NCBI GenBank assembly: GCA_973895155.1
Contig: OZ316895.1
Coordinates: 19,282,001-19,346,000 of the forward strand
Reading direction: 5' to 3'
Length of the DNA: 64,000 bases
From: Marsupella aquatica
Lineage: Eukaryota; Marchantiophyta
Part shown: positions 1 through 10,512 of the stretch, in pieces
How the letters are laid out: each line of letters begins with the position of its first letter
How positions within the stretch are numbered: position 1 is the first letter of the stretch
Notes under the pieces: model-generated
Databases searched by the model: none
What the model saw: the letters and a program-made list of their open reading frames with translations, nothing else
Told to the model about the DNA's origin: nothing
Program-made: the position numbers and the translations under genes

Positions 1-3000
1 AAAGGGCAGCTCGAGAATGGCAGGAGCTCGCTCGATTGTGGGAGCTGCAGAAGACGGCTTTCTTAGGAGGCGAACTCATCAAGGACGAGTTCCTGTGGAC
101 GCCTACTTCCAATCAACTCGACGATCTTCTCTTTTGCAAAGACAGCGTCGTCGGCATCCGAGAGGCCATCAAGAACTGCAACGACATACACTGGGAATTA
201 AAGGGTAGCACGGAAAGGTGGACCCAGGCAACGGTGCTAGGAGAAACCTCCACGGCAGCAGAGATGAAGAGGAAGGGAGCCGTCAATGATGAAGCCACCC
301 CGGCAAAAAGAACGAGGTCGGCGGCACCAAAGAAGCCAGCCGAGCAACAGAACAGGAGGCAGGGAGAAGCCGAAGAGGAGGAGGTCGATCCCATCAAGGC
401 CATTCCAACCAGGGATGACACCTGGAAGGGCTGGGCGGCAACCCTACCGGTGGAGGTGCAACTACATTTTGCACGGGAGGAGGATGCATGCTTTACGGCC
501 ATGCAGACCAAGAAGTACCAAGGCTTCATGGCCGGATCCGGCTTGGAGGCCTTTGTAAGATTACCATGGCTGAAGCCGGAGGTACCGGAGTCAGACCTAT
601 TAGAATTCTTGGGGTCATGGGAACCCGAGACCAATTGCACGAGGATATATGGGAAGGATTTCTATCTTACTCCCAAGGTAATTGCCGAAGTGTTTGGCCT
701 GCCGATAGGCAATAAGACCAAAGTTGATACCAGGAAGACCTTGCCTGACAAGGAGTTCCGGTCGTTCCCCGGGCCATCAACGAAGAATGGCTTCTTCCGG
801 AACACCTGCACCAACCCGCACATAGGAGAGATGATCGACTTCTTGCGGGTGACCATGCATTGTAACTTGCCGAGGGCAGAGATCGGCAAGGCACAGGTCT
901 ATCTGGCAGAAAGGCCAGACCCAAGCCGGGACTACAACGGGTACCTCCTCAACCAATTGAAGAAGATCTTAAAGGAAGAGCAGCAGGTAATCGGCATGGG
1001 GAGCGTGTCGCGGCTGGGCTATCACATGCCGCTGTTGTGCCGGTATGCCAGAGGTCAGACTTTTGCCCCGGTACTTCCCCTGCAGGTAAGGGCACCCGAG
1101 GAAGCTCCAACGCCGAGGCCGTTGGCTGAGAAGCCTCAACCACCTGTTAGTCCTACGATCGAGCAGGTGTTTAGGCCCAAGAAGGAAGACTTGCCGATGC
1201 AGCAACCAGGCATGCACAGTCTGCTGAAACTACTGGAGAAAGAAAAGAAATCGGCATCGGCAACAACAACGGCAACGGCAACAATGCAGGACACTACTAT
1301 AGAGGTAGGCCTACACCGGCTCACAAGAGAAAACCCCTTTGCTGGAGACAAGGAGAGAATCAGGCCGGAATCCAAGCCAGGTGTTCGAATGTACGTGGGA
1401 ACCTCAAGCTCCAAATCTGAGGCAGAATTGCCTGAAGCTCCTACCAACGAAGAGGAGAGGGAGAAGTCGGACGTCCAAGAGGTAGAGGAGGCAGTGGAGG
1501 ACTGCAGCCATGATAATTCCGGCTATGGGTCGGACCATCACGTTCCAGGAGTAAGGACCTGTGGCCGGTTTGTCCCCACACTTCCAAGGGTAGTGCGAGG
1601 GGACCCCAACCAGCAGAGTAGCCCTGAGTCTCCCCCACCAGATGTTGCTCCCCCGAGCTTCAACGGCATAAAACAGACGGTGCAGGAATTTCAGGAGCGA
1701 ATCAAGCAGGAGGAGGAGGCCGCCCTAGCTAAGGAAAAGGATTTACCAGGAGGAGATTGGCCGGAGGACATCAGGCGGCTAGCCAAAAAAGGAAGCAAAC
1801 CTCTAGCCACGATTGAAGAGATCCGCAGGACGGCTTGGGAGCAGAGGCCGCGATGGGCAATGCCGATCACTTCTACTTACTCCACCTACGCTAAGAATAG
1901 AGCCATGGAGTATGGTGAGATGTGTGGGGAACTTGCGCTCGGCATCTTTGGAGAGGAGTTGGAGGTAGGACCCTTTTTCCATAGGGAGCAGTTGGAGAAG
2001 CACCAATTAGAAGAAGCGGTGGCTTTAGAGAGAAGCAAGAAGGACGAGGTCATTCGGCGGCTTAGGAGGATGGAAGCCGAGATTGAAGATCTAAGGGCGG
2101 CCAAGAAAGCCCAAGATGAACTGCGGATTAAACGACATGAGCTGAACATCATGCAGGGGCAGTTGGACACCGCGCAGGCTGATAATCAGAATATCAAGGA
2201 TAAACTGACTCAGACGCAGGAAGAGTTGGCCGACACGATCAAAGAGAGGGAGAAGTGGAAGCAAGAGCTGAAGAATACAGAGGAGGCCCACATAACAGCC
2301 AACAGCCGGGCCATGGCGGAGACCCAAAGAAAGGAATGGGCGTTGAAAGGGGAGCTCGAGAAAATCCGCGGAGCCCTTGAGCAGAAGGAGGCCGAGTTAG
2401 GGAAATCCTATCAAGGGATTATGGCGCTGCAGCAGGAGCTTGCATCCCTGACGGCCAACTTCAAGGCCGACCTAAGGGAGAAGGACGAGATGCTCGAACA
2501 GACTTACGCCAAGATGAACCAGATGGAGTCTGTCATCATTGCAGAGCTCGACAAGGAGCTAAAAGCAACCCAGGAGGAGAGGACTACCTTGAAACAAGAA
2601 CGAGAGGAAGCCCAGAAGGAACTAGAGGAGGCACGCAAGGACCTGGATGAGACCCAGGAGGAGTTGGAGGAAATCACGAGGAAGATGGAGAACCTCCAGC
2701 GGTGGGCCGACAACCAAACGGAGCGGCTGAAGAAACAAGCCGCAGTATTTAGGTGCTTGTCTTCATCAGGCCCAACTCCAATTGGGGCAACCAAGTTACC
2801 AGGAGTGGTACTGGCCGAAGAAAAAGCCGCGCCAACTGCACCAGTGCCGGAGGTAAGTGGGAAGGGGAAGGGACCAGCTGCCGAACCAGAAAAGAAGAAA
2901 AAGCGGAAACCTTCAGGGTCAAGGAGTAATCCGACTCCACAAGCCGTGGTGACCAAAGAGGTAGAACCAGCACCATCCTCTGACATGAATACGGCAATAG

Positions 3001-4205
3001 ATCCCGCTATGATCACAGGTAGGGATGGTGCGGCCCAAGCCGAACTACTCAGTAAGGAGGCCAGTATTCCAGATCCGCCTCTTGAGCAGGCCGGGGAGAC
3101 CGTAGCCGAGGCTGAGGCCGTAACCGATTCTCGAGCCGATGCTGACGCCGATGGTGGACCCAGTCAGGCCGATGGAGAGTTGACTCAGTCAAGGGCAGGT
3201 AATCTGTCAGGGAATGAGCCTACGGCAGTGGCTGAGGAGGAAGCGTTGGGGGCGTCCATTAAGGATCCACCACCGGTGTCGTGACGGTGCAAGGGCGCCG
3301 TTCCTTTTAGGGAGGGCGGACGTGGAGGGAGGAGGCGTGAGTGGGCAGGGCGGGCGCGGATCTCCACGTTTAGGATTAGGATCAGAACCAGGAGCGGCCC
3401 TGACACTTAGCTTAGTGGGATTGCGGTCCCACTGGTAGAAGCAACACTTGTGCTCCTGCCTTGCTGTACATAGGTAGATTCGGGCAAGTAGATTACTGTT
3501 AAGTAGATTAGGCTTACGATGCAAAGAATGGCGGATCCACTACTAGGATAAGTACCTGGGCAGCGGGGAGCTCAGGGCCTCTTCTTTAGCAAGTTTTTAG
3601 TTTGCACCAGCCGGGCTGGGATCAAGTAGTACGAGAAGCTCTCGGTTAGTCATACAGTGACCCTTGTGTATATTCATGTTTCCTCATGCCTAAGAGCTGA
3701 ATAGAGTTGGCCTCACGGCTTAGTTCGCAGAACTTGTGTATGAGATGTACTGTTTGTATGGCAAGTGCATGGTATGACTCAGTCAGAATGAGTCATTTTG
3801 CTATTTGTGTGTCGCATTAACTTGTGTGAAGAGTGCCCACATCAACAGAAGGAAGGAAAGTAAGCAGGGGAGTGAGAGTTGGATGTGTCGAGCTAAGAGA
3901 GGTCTTAGCGGCTTAACCAAGCCTATTGGGGATCATTCCGGCGGCGGAATCCAAACATACCTAACAAGACGGAGGGGAAGACAGGGGAAGACAGGGGAAG
4001 GCCTATATTAGGCCGGCTACGTATCTCATGACCCGATGAAGGATCTGTCCAGTATATGTGTGTAAAATGTTAATAGTAGTAGTAGAAGGTTAGCAGCGTC
4101 CCATGCCGCTAAGCTGCGGAAACGGCCTCGCCAAGCACGAAACCTGCGGGAATCGGCTTGAGCTGGGGGGTTTCTTGGGTTTAGGGAGCCATGGGACACA
4201 CCACA
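1..4205 (+). repeat. 5' LTR of element A (partial, lacks first ~464 bases)
   Basis: This is the same sequence as 10883-15087. It ends CACCACA at 4205 directly before the primer-site candidate. It contains a long open reading frame up to 3284 followed by ~920 bases without a gene. That tail holds a short direct repeat around 3973-4000 (three GAAGACAGG-like units) and a TAGTAG run near 4073-4084. The ORF takes up most of the LTR, which is exceptional for plant LTRs. Confidence 0.93.
3..3284 (+). CDS. LTR-encoded coiled-coil protein, family A, 5' LTR copy (N-terminus outside window)
   Basis: Unbroken frame of 1,093 codons plus stop, entering from the left edge. By comparison with the 3' LTR copy it lacks about the first 30 residues. 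I do not recognise a named family. Visible parts (numbering from the ATG used in the 3' copy): helical N-terminal domain to ~residue 115; basic patch with KRKG and PAKRTRS (a possible nuclear signal); a globular domain about 185-420 with blocks IYGKDFYLTP, FGLPIG and NPHIGEMIDFLR; a Pro/Glu-rich disordered stretch; a long charged coiled coil about 680-945; a basic KKKKRKP patch; an acidic tail. The outline of the globular domain recalls plant mobile-domain proteins, but that is inference only. Homologous domains occur at 38064-41396 and, diverged, at 18315-20510 and 50467-51810 (minus strand). Unlike the 3' copy it has no internal stop, so it could be functional. Confidence 0.8.
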   Translation, partial: RAAREWQELARLWELQKTAFLGGELIKDEFLWTPTSNQLDDLLFCKDSVVGIREAIKNCNDIHWELKGSTERWTQATVLGETSTAAEMKRKGAVNDEATPAKRTRSAAPKKPAEQQNRRQGEAEEEEVDPIKAIPTRDDTWKGWAATLPVEVQLHFAREEDACFTAMQTKKYQGFMAGSGLEAFVRLPWLKPEVPESDLLEFLGSWEPETNCTRIYGKDFYLTPKVIAEVFGLPIGNKTKVDTRKTLPDKEFRSFPGPSTKNGFFRNTCTNPHIGEMIDFLRVTMHCNLPRAEIGKAQVYLAERPDPSRDYNGYLLNQLKKILKEEQQVIGMGSVSRLGYHMPLLCRYARGQTFAPVLPLQVRAPEEAPTPRPLAEKPQPPVSPTIEQVFRPKKEDLPMQQPGMHSLLKLLEKEKKSASATTTATATMQDTTIEVGLHRLTRENPFAGDKERIRPESKPGVRMYVGTSSSKSEAELPEAPTNEEEREKSDVQEVEEAVEDCSHDNSGYGSDHHVPGVRTCGRFVPTLPRVVRGDPNQQSSPESPPPDVAPPSFNGIKQTVQEFQERIKQEEEAALAKEKDLPGGDWPEDIRRLAKKGSKPLATIEEIRRTAWEQRPRWAMPITSTYSTYAKNRAMEYGEMCGELALGIFGEELEVGPFFHREQLEKHQLEEAVALERSKKDEVIRRLRRMEAEIEDLRAAKKAQDELRIKRHELNIMQGQLDTAQADNQNIKDKLTQTQEELADTIKEREKWKQELKNTEEAHITANSRAMAETQRKEWALKGELEKIRGALEQKEAELGKSYQGIMALQQELASLTANFKADLREKDEMLEQTYAKMNQMESVIIAELDKELKATQEERTTLKQEREEAQKELEEARKDLDETQEELEEITRKMENLQRWADNQTERLKKQAAVFRCLSSSGPTPIGATKLPGVVLAEEKAAPTAPVPEVSGKGKGPAAEPEKKKKRKPSGSRSNPTPQAVVTKEVEPAPSSDMNTAIDPAMITGRDGAAQAELLSKEASIPDPPLEQAGETVAEAEAVTDSRADADADGGPSQADGELTQSRAGNLSGNEPTAVAEEEALGASIKDPPPVS

Positions 4206-4209
4206 TTTT

Positions 4210-4227
4210 TGGCGCTAGATGGAGGGG
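4210..4227 (+). other. Candidate primer-binding site of element A
   Basis: Directly after the LTR end comes TTTT and then TGGCGCTAGATGGAGGGG, starting TGGCGC like many gypsy primer sites. It is in the expected place within five bases of the LTR. I cannot assign the tRNA from sequence alone. Confidence 0.6.
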
Positions 4228-4274
4228 GCATTTCTTAAGCCGTGAGATATGAAGTTAGAACGGAAGCGTAGGTA

Positions 4275-7268
4275 ATGACTGACCTTACGCCGAGGGAAGA
4301 AAGAGTGATTCAACGGGAGAGAGCTCGACTGCAGCAGCTCGCCGGGTGGCATGATACACAGCGACTGAGAGGGGCAGAAAGAGCTGGTAGCTCCGAAACT
4401 GGAAGTGGCGTCGAAGAAGACATACCAGAAGAAGAGTCGGTAAGGAGAAGTGAGTCTCCAACTGACATGGGGGAACCAGAGGCACGGCCAGACGAGAGGC
4501 CAAGGACCAGATTGAGCCAGCGGTCGCGCATACATTACAAGGCATTTCATGGGAGAGGAGATGAGGATCCGGACGAATGGTTGGATGATTTCGAGAGAAC
4601 CGCTGCAGCAAATGGAGAATCGGCCATCAAGATGCAGATTCTTCCCGGCCTGTTCAAGGGTGAGGCTAGGCCTTGGTACAGAGCATTAGATGTGGAAGAT
4701 CAAGCCATCTGGGATATCTTCAAAACACTCTTTGTTAAGGAGTTTCGACCCATTGGAACTTCAGAACTAGCAGTGCTGAAGTTGGGACAACTTCGGTTCA
4801 AGGAGAACAAATCCTTCAGGAAGTTCTTGCAACGCTTTCAGAAACTGGTAAGATGTACAAAGACCAATGCATCTGAAGGTATGCAACTTCAATGGTTGGT
4901 GAATGCTTTGCCACAGAAGATGAGTTTTGCAATTAGGAAGGAGAACCCGGAGACTTTAGCCGAAGCAATTAAGGATATTCAATTATACATTAATGCAGAT
5001 ATCACAAGCCGGAAGAAACAGCTTAAGTCTGAGAGTTCCTCATCAGAGGAGGGATCACCCCATAAGAGAAAAGATAAGAAGAAGAAACATCCCAATAAGT
5101 CTAGAAGTGATAAGTCAAGCTCGGATAGTGGGAGTAGCAAGAGTGAGTCATCTTCTAGTTCTGAAGAAGAAAAAACTAGGAAAAGGAAGGGCAGAAGGAG
5201 AGGGAAGACGAAAGTCAAGATGGAAGCTAAGCCACCAGATAACATCGTAGCCCTTACCAAGCAACTTAAGGCTATCATTGCAGAGGTAAAACCAAAGAAG
5301 AAGGTAGTACAGGAGGATAGCTCTGTATGGTGTGCCTTATGTTATAAAACCGGACACCATAAAGATGCGTGTCCTAAGCTTAATACTAATCATGTTCGGC
5401 ATGTGGCCGAGATCAGACCATGTCAGGGAGAAGTAGAGTACTTTTTAGGAGATGCCGCTGATAGTGTTTTCGGCATCAGTGGGACTGGAGCACGAGACCT
5501 ATCCAACAGACCTGCATCTCTGTGGTCAGGGTTAAGGAACAATCCAGGAGAGATGTATCCTCGGATTATTCAGAACCCGTCAGTACCTCCTAGGCCGAAT
5601 GTACAAAGATTTGCGGCGTGCTATAATTGTGGTCAACCTGGCCATTTTGCTAGAGAATGCCCGAATGCACGCAAACAGGGTGATGGACAACCAGCTCAGC
5701 TATGTATGGGATGCCGACAGGAAGGTCATATGCTAGGGCAATGTCCTACTTGGTTGGCAGGCCTGGCCGCAAATCATAAGCTTTTGCCGATCAAGATCTT
5801 ACCGCCAGGTACTACCCCCGGAGGAGTTCAAATCAACCACATCGAACTAGGATGGCAAGAGGATGCCGAGGCAGAGTTCGTACCATCTGCTGATGAGGCC
5901 GAAGCCCTATCAACCTTCTCAGAGGAGGATTTAGATCATGATTGCTACCGGGCCTCTACTCGATCTACCAGAAGGAAGGAAAGGTGGGATGGGCTGGCCA
6001 AAAATAAAGGGAAGGTTACGGAGGAAAGGATCGACTCTTCGTCAACATCAACAGAAGGAGAAGGGAGGGCTCCGGCAATACAGGTAAGCCATGAGCCCAC
6101 CAGTGAAACCAATCCTTCACAAGATAGCGACTTCAATCGAGATCATCCTAAGTTGTTCTACCCCTCTGTTACGGCTAGTGTTAAGGAACAACTAAGAGAA
6201 TTAGAAACCCTGGAGAATACCGAAGCCATTGCCAAGGATGTAAAACGAGCAAAAGCATTGTTTGCTTTGGAAGACCCAACAGCTGTGGAGACTAGCGTGG
6301 CAAAACTGGCCGAATCCAAGATGGAAACACCACCAGAAGAGAAGCCGATTGTTCCCTATGACCTGGCTAAAGATGTACTAGAATCTAGAGTCTCGGCAAC
6401 AGTAGGTCAACTATTGAAAAATAGCCCGTACTTCCGGAAGCAATTAAGGAAGGCTATTCTCGGCAAGCCAAGATTACCCAAGGTAGCAACCAGATCCGAC
6501 GTACTAATGATAGAAGAAGATCAAGGAGCCCCAGCATTACCATTAATGATTCAAGGAGAATTATTACTACGGGTACCCATCAATGGAGGATCAGGGGTAT
6601 GTATTATGATTGATTCAACAGCAAAAGGGTGGGGTCTAACACCGGAGATGACTGGAAGAGTGTTGAACATGGCCAATGGATATCAGGTCATTCCCACGGG
6701 AGTGTTAACCGGCATCAAGACAGAGATAGGAGGTATCTTCTTTAGCATTAACTATGTAGTAATGAAGCCGGTAAATCCTACGTCATTCCGGCTATTGATT
6801 GGTAGGCCATGGCTGTACCTAGCCGAGGTAATAGAAGATTGGGGTAAAAAGCAGTTCACTTTCGGGACCCCCTCTATCACGGTATCCTGGGACACTAAGG
6901 ATGACCGTAGGAAAAGCATAAGGGAAGTAGATGGGTACGACAGTGGACTGGAGTCAGCCGATGAAGTACGTTGGTTAGAATGCCTCACTAACCTAACCGA
7001 AGAAGGAGTCTTTGGACCAGAGGTAGCCCCCAGCGGATTATGGCAAGAACCAATGGAAGGTGACTTGGAAGAAGAAGACGAAGAGGTCGAGGACTGCTTT
7101 ACAATAGAATCCACCTTTTTAGCTGCAATTCCGGAGGAAGTAAAGGATGTAGACCAATTGGATGAAACGGCTAAGTGGGGAGCAGTAGCAGGGACAGTGG
7201 ATTTTCTGCAGGCGTTGTGGCAGAGCCGACGGGGTCCACAACGCCATCGATCATCGGCAAGGAATTAA
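4275..7268 (+). CDS. Gag-protease polyprotein of element A
   Basis: 997 codons beginning at an ATG 70 bases after the LTR. Residues ~90-240 match a retrotransposon gag capsid region (RIHYKAFHG, DEWLDDFER, EARPWYRAL). A Ser/Lys/Glu-rich basic linker follows (~250-320). Three CX2CX4HX4C zinc knuckles are visible: one near residue 353 (CALCYKTGHHKDAC), then CYNCGQPGHFAREC and CMGCRQEGHMLGQC. A retropepsin-like domain lies near residues 755-860 with IMIDST at the catalytic position and LLIGRPWL at the C-terminal flap motif. The catalytic triplet reads Asp-Ser-Thr rather than DTG/DSG. The frame overlaps the next ORF by up to ~90 bases in the -1 frame. It packages the RNA and processes the polyprotein. 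Two CCHC fingers follow each other closely and the first is about 90 residues upstream. Confidence 0.92.
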   Translation: MTDLTPREERVIQRERARLQQLAGWHDTQRLRGAERAGSSETGSGVEEDIPEEESVRRSESPTDMGEPEARPDERPRTRLSQRSRIHYKAFHGRGDEDPDEWLDDFERTAAANGESAIKMQILPGLFKGEARPWYRALDVEDQAIWDIFKTLFVKEFRPIGTSELAVLKLGQLRFKENKSFRKFLQRFQKLVRCTKTNASEGMQLQWLVNALPQKMSFAIRKENPETLAEAIKDIQLYINADITSRKKQLKSESSSSEEGSPHKRKDKKKKHPNKSRSDKSSSDSGSSKSESSSSSEEEKTRKRKGRRRGKTKVKMEAKPPDNIVALTKQLKAIIAEVKPKKKVVQEDSSVWCALCYKTGHHKDACPKLNTNHVRHVAEIRPCQGEVEYFLGDAADSVFGISGTGARDLSNRPASLWSGLRNNPGEMYPRIIQNPSVPPRPNVQRFAACYNCGQPGHFARECPNARKQGDGQPAQLCMGCRQEGHMLGQCPTWLAGLAANHKLLPIKILPPGTTPGGVQINHIELGWQEDAEAEFVPSADEAEALSTFSEEDLDHDCYRASTRSTRRKERWDGLAKNKGKVTEERIDSSSTSTEGEGRAPAIQVSHEPTSETNPSQDSDFNRDHPKLFYPSVTASVKEQLRELETLENTEAIAKDVKRAKALFALEDPTAVETSVAKLAESKMETPPEEKPIVPYDLAKDVLESRVSATVGQLLKNSPYFRKQLRKAILGKPRLPKVATRSDVLMIEEDQGAPALPLMIQGELLLRVPINGGSGVCIMIDSTAKGWGLTPEMTGRVLNMANGYQVIPTGVLTGIKTEIGGIFFSINYVVMKPVNPTSFRLLIGRPWLYLAEVIEDWGKKQFTFGTPSITVSWDTKDDRRKSIREVDGYDSGLESADEVRWLECLTNLTEEGVFGPEVAPSGLWQEPMEGDLEEEDEEVEDCFTIESTFLAAIPEEVKDVDQLDETAKWGAVAGTVDFLQALWQSRRGPQRHRSSARN

Positions 7269-9193
7269 ATACCAAGGGATCGGCATACAAGCCGATTACG
7301 AGGGCAGAACAAATTGAGGCCCTATTAGAAGCCAAGAGAGCACAGCGGCCTAACTCTCAGGAGCAAGAGGTGGATGAGATGGACAGACACGATCCAGAGC
7401 CAAGGCAGGAAGGGGAGCCGACCACTAATTCAAAACCGCATAGACCGGTAAGGGGACAATCTATGGACACCAAGGAAGGGACCGACTCGGCTAGTCCAGC
7501 CGAGATCCCAGTTTATGGAGGTATGAGATTAGAGAGACTGGAAGCCGAACTGGACCCGAATTTGAAGAAGCAGATTAATATGATCCAAGCACGGCAATAT
7601 CGGAAGCTTGACTTAGGAGAGGGAAGAGAACTGAACTTAGGGAGAAACCTAGCACCTGAGCTCGAGAAAGAGATCAGTGACTTATTGATTGAATTTCAGG
7701 ATGTGTTTGCATGGAGTCACCAAGATCTAAAGGGAGTAGATCCAACACTAGGGGAACATCAAATTGATCTCATGTTAGGAGCCAAATCATTTCGACAACC
7801 AATTCGAAGGATGAACCCGAAGTATTCCCTGCTGGTCAAAACAGAAATCGACAAACTAGTGGAAGCTGGATTCATCACTCCAGTCCTGCATTCAGACTGG
7901 GTGTCTCCAATTGTGATAGTTCCCAAGAAAGCTGGACCCGATGGTAAACCCAAGATCCGGGTTTGTCAGGATTACAGGAAGCTGAATGAAACAACATTAA
8001 AAGACCATTTTCCTTTACCGTTTACTGATATGGTACTAGACATGGTAGCCAGTCATGAACTATATTCATTCATGGATGGATACTCTGGTTATAACCAAAT
8101 CAGGATTCGGCAGGAAGACCAAATCAAGACGGCCTTCATCACGGAATGGGGGATCTATGTCTTCAATCGTATGCCGTTTGGACTCTGCAACGCACCAGCT
8201 ATGTTCCAACGATTAATGGTGAACATTTTTCATGATTACTTGAGAAAGTTCATGGAAATCTTCATTGATGACTTTGCAGTATTCGCGAAGGCATCGAAAC
8301 ATGCTAAATACCTCAGGAAAACCTTCATGAGATGTAGAGAGGTGGGTCTCAAGTTACACCCAGATAAATGTTTTTTTGCAGTAACCGAGGGGGTGCTCCT
8401 AGGTCACAAGGTATCAAGGAAGGGCATTGAGATTGACAAGGGTAAGCTAGCAGTATGGCTAGATATCATGCAACCTAAGAACATAAAGGATGTAAGATCC
8501 TTCTTGGGATGCATTGGTTACTATCGCCGGTTCATCAAGGATTTTGCCAAGCTAGCTTTACCATTAACCAATATGCTCAAGGCAGGAGCAGACTTCGAAC
8601 CCACACCCGAACGAGTCACAGCGGTGGTAGAATTGAAGCAGATGTTAGTAGAGGCCCCAGTCATGATAGCACCGGACTGGAACAAAGATTTTCATGTTTT
8701 TGTAGATGTCTCGGGCTTCTGTATTGGCTCAGTACTAAGTCAGTTGGATGAGAAAGGAAGGGACCATCCCATATACTTCGCAAGCCGTCAGCTTGCCGAT
8801 GCCGAACGGAACTACTCTACCACGGAAAGAGAAGCATTAGGAGTCATTTATTCTTGTAAAAAGTTTAGGCATTATTTACTAGGGTACAAGGTAATCTTTC
8901 ATACTGATCACGAAAGTTTGAAGTACCTAGTCAATAAGCCGGACCTTACAGGCAGAGTAGCAAGATGGATTTTGCTATTACAGGAGTTTGACTATGAGCT
9001 GAGGATCAAGCCGGGAAAGTTACATGCCAATGCCGACTTCTTTTCAAGGATCACAGGTAAACCTGCCACGGATTGCATCGATGATCGATTCCCCGATGAG
9101 GAGCTATTCGTTGTGGAAATAGCTGGTACATGGTACCCTGAGATTTTACAATTTCTCAGCACTTCCAGATTACAGCCAGGATTAAGCCGATAG
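7175..9193 (+). CDS. Reverse transcriptase-RNase H of element A
   Basis: 672 codons; the frame is open before the GTG at 7175 and overlaps the end of gag-protease, so entry is by a -1 shift or the overlap is mutational. RT motifs are in order: SDWVSPIVIVPKK, CQDYRKLN, FMDGYSGYNQI, PFGLCNAPAMFQR and the catalytic box FIDDFAVF (a YxDD variant). The connection domain has FLGCIGYYRRFI. RNase H follows with VFVDVSGFCIGSVLSQ, STTEREALGVIYS, HTDHESLKYL and HANADFFSR, so the Asp-Glu-Asp-Asp set appears present. It ends at a TAG at 9191-9193 and the integrase continues in the same frame afterwards. The sequence type is that of non-chromodomain plant gypsy elements (Tat/Athila/Ogre side), an inference from RT character. 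Confidence 0.93.
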   Translation: MGSSSRDSGFSAGVVAEPTGSTTPSIIGKELNTKGSAYKPITRAEQIEALLEAKRAQRPNSQEQEVDEMDRHDPEPRQEGEPTTNSKPHRPVRGQSMDTKEGTDSASPAEIPVYGGMRLERLEAELDPNLKKQINMIQARQYRKLDLGEGRELNLGRNLAPELEKEISDLLIEFQDVFAWSHQDLKGVDPTLGEHQIDLMLGAKSFRQPIRRMNPKYSLLVKTEIDKLVEAGFITPVLHSDWVSPIVIVPKKAGPDGKPKIRVCQDYRKLNETTLKDHFPLPFTDMVLDMVASHELYSFMDGYSGYNQIRIRQEDQIKTAFITEWGIYVFNRMPFGLCNAPAMFQRLMVNIFHDYLRKFMEIFIDDFAVFAKASKHAKYLRKTFMRCREVGLKLHPDKCFFAVTEGVLLGHKVSRKGIEIDKGKLAVWLDIMQPKNIKDVRSFLGCIGYYRRFIKDFAKLALPLTNMLKAGADFEPTPERVTAVVELKQMLVEAPVMIAPDWNKDFHVFVDVSGFCIGSVLSQLDEKGRDHPIYFASRQLADAERNYSTTEREALGVIYSCKKFRHYLLGYKVIFHTDHESLKYLVNKPDLTGRVARWILLLQEFDYELRIKPGKLHANADFFSRITGKPATDCIDDRFPDEELFVVEIAGTWYPEILQFLSTSRLQPGLSR

Positions 9194-10430
9194 CAAGCCG
9201 CAGTCTTTGTGCGGAAGGTCAGACAGTATCAGTGCATTAAAGGCATACTGCACAAGCATGGAATCAACGGCACGATTCAAAGATGTTTGGAAAAGAGAGA
9301 GGTAAAACGAGTCCTACGGGCCATGCATGGAGAGGAGGCCGGAGGACATTTTGCCCCAGTAACCACGTCTAAAAAGATATTAAATGCCGGTTACTGGTGG
9401 CCCACCTTGCACAAAGATGTCTATCAGTTTATCAAACAATGCGATCCTTGTCAACGAGCGGGAGGACCAAGGGCATCCACTACACCCTATTCTACCTCTG
9501 GCACCATTCGAGAAGTGGGGTATTGATTACATTGGACCTCTGAAACCACTGACCCACCCTCGACGGAACAAGTACATAATCCTGGCTACGGATTATGCAA
9601 CTAAATGGGTAGAGGCCAGACCAACAACGAAGGATGATGCAATTACTACGGCTAGATTCATGTATGAGCAGATCTTCACCAGGTATGGAGCACCCCTAGA
9701 ATTAGTTAGTGATAGAGGAACCCATTTTTTGAATGATATAATTAGTCGTTTAAATGAGCAGTATTTAGTTAAACATAGGCCTACTACTCCCTACCATCCA
9801 AAGGCAAACGGGTTGACAGAACGAGCAAACGGAATTATAGGAAAGATATTGAACAAGACAGTAGCTCAGAACAAACTCGATTGGGATGATAAATTGTTTG
9901 CTGCTGTTTTTGCTTACAATCTTGCCTATAAATCCACTACCGGTCATACACCCTTCTTCTTAACCTTTGGACAAGAAGCCCTGGTACCCATGCAACTTGA
10001 GATACCGACATTTCAAGTTACAATTGAGGAAAGAGCCTCAGCGGAGGAGAGCCTAAAGGAGCGAGAATATAGGTTAGAAGCTTTAGAGGAAGCGAGAATG
10101 ATTTCAGCCGAGAGAGTAGAATATAGACAGAATATCATGAAGCAGCAGTATGATAAAAGGTTAAAAGTAGTTAGTATTCATACCGGTGATCTTGTGCTAC
10201 TTTATGACAGTAGGTATAGTAGGTTTCCAGGAAAGCTTTACACTCGCTGGTTAGGACCCTTTAGAGTAACCATGATGTTCCCCAATGGCTCCGTACAATT
10301 GGCCAACATTACGGGAGAGGTATATCCAGTTCGCATCCATTATGACCGCCTCAAGAAATACTATATGGACGAAGATGAAGTTGTTCGCGAGGACGCTTCA
10401 CAATTAAGTGGGGAGCTATGTGATGCCTAG
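9194..10430 (+). pseudogene. Integrase of element A, frameshifted
   Basis: In frame with the RT after one TAG: zinc-binding HHCC region (HGEEAGGHF then CDPCQ) to about 9480. The catalytic core is then in the next frame (from about 9500): Asp in GIDYIGPL, Asp in SDRGTHF, Glu in GLTERANG, so DDE is complete. The shift lies near 9490-9505 in a CT-rich stretch, where FEKWGIDY-type sequence resumes. The C-terminal part (TRWLGPFRV, VHYDRLK-like) lacks a chromodomain. The stop codon (10428-10430) lies inside the 3' LTR. One stop plus one indel make this copy unlikely to give active integrase. Confidence 0.9.
10405..10418 (+). other. Polypurine tract of element A
   Basis: AAGTGGGGAG-rich stretch immediately before the LTR start TGTGATGCC at 10419. 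It is the expected primer for plus-strand synthesis, and it overlaps the 3' end of the integrase frame. Confidence 0.7.
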
Positions 10431-10512
10431 ACAGGAATCACTCGGCCGGTTAAGTGGGTAAAGCAGGAAGGCACCCTAGGAACACCTTAGTATAGGGACA
10501 AAACAAGGAAAA

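Noticed and set aside
113-640. Long minus-strand frame (and its copy at 10995-11522) opposite the LTR ORF
   Set aside because: Shadow of the plus-strand coding sequence; Ser/Leu-rich composition from codon bias, no domain. Same for 2504-3016 and 13386-14003.
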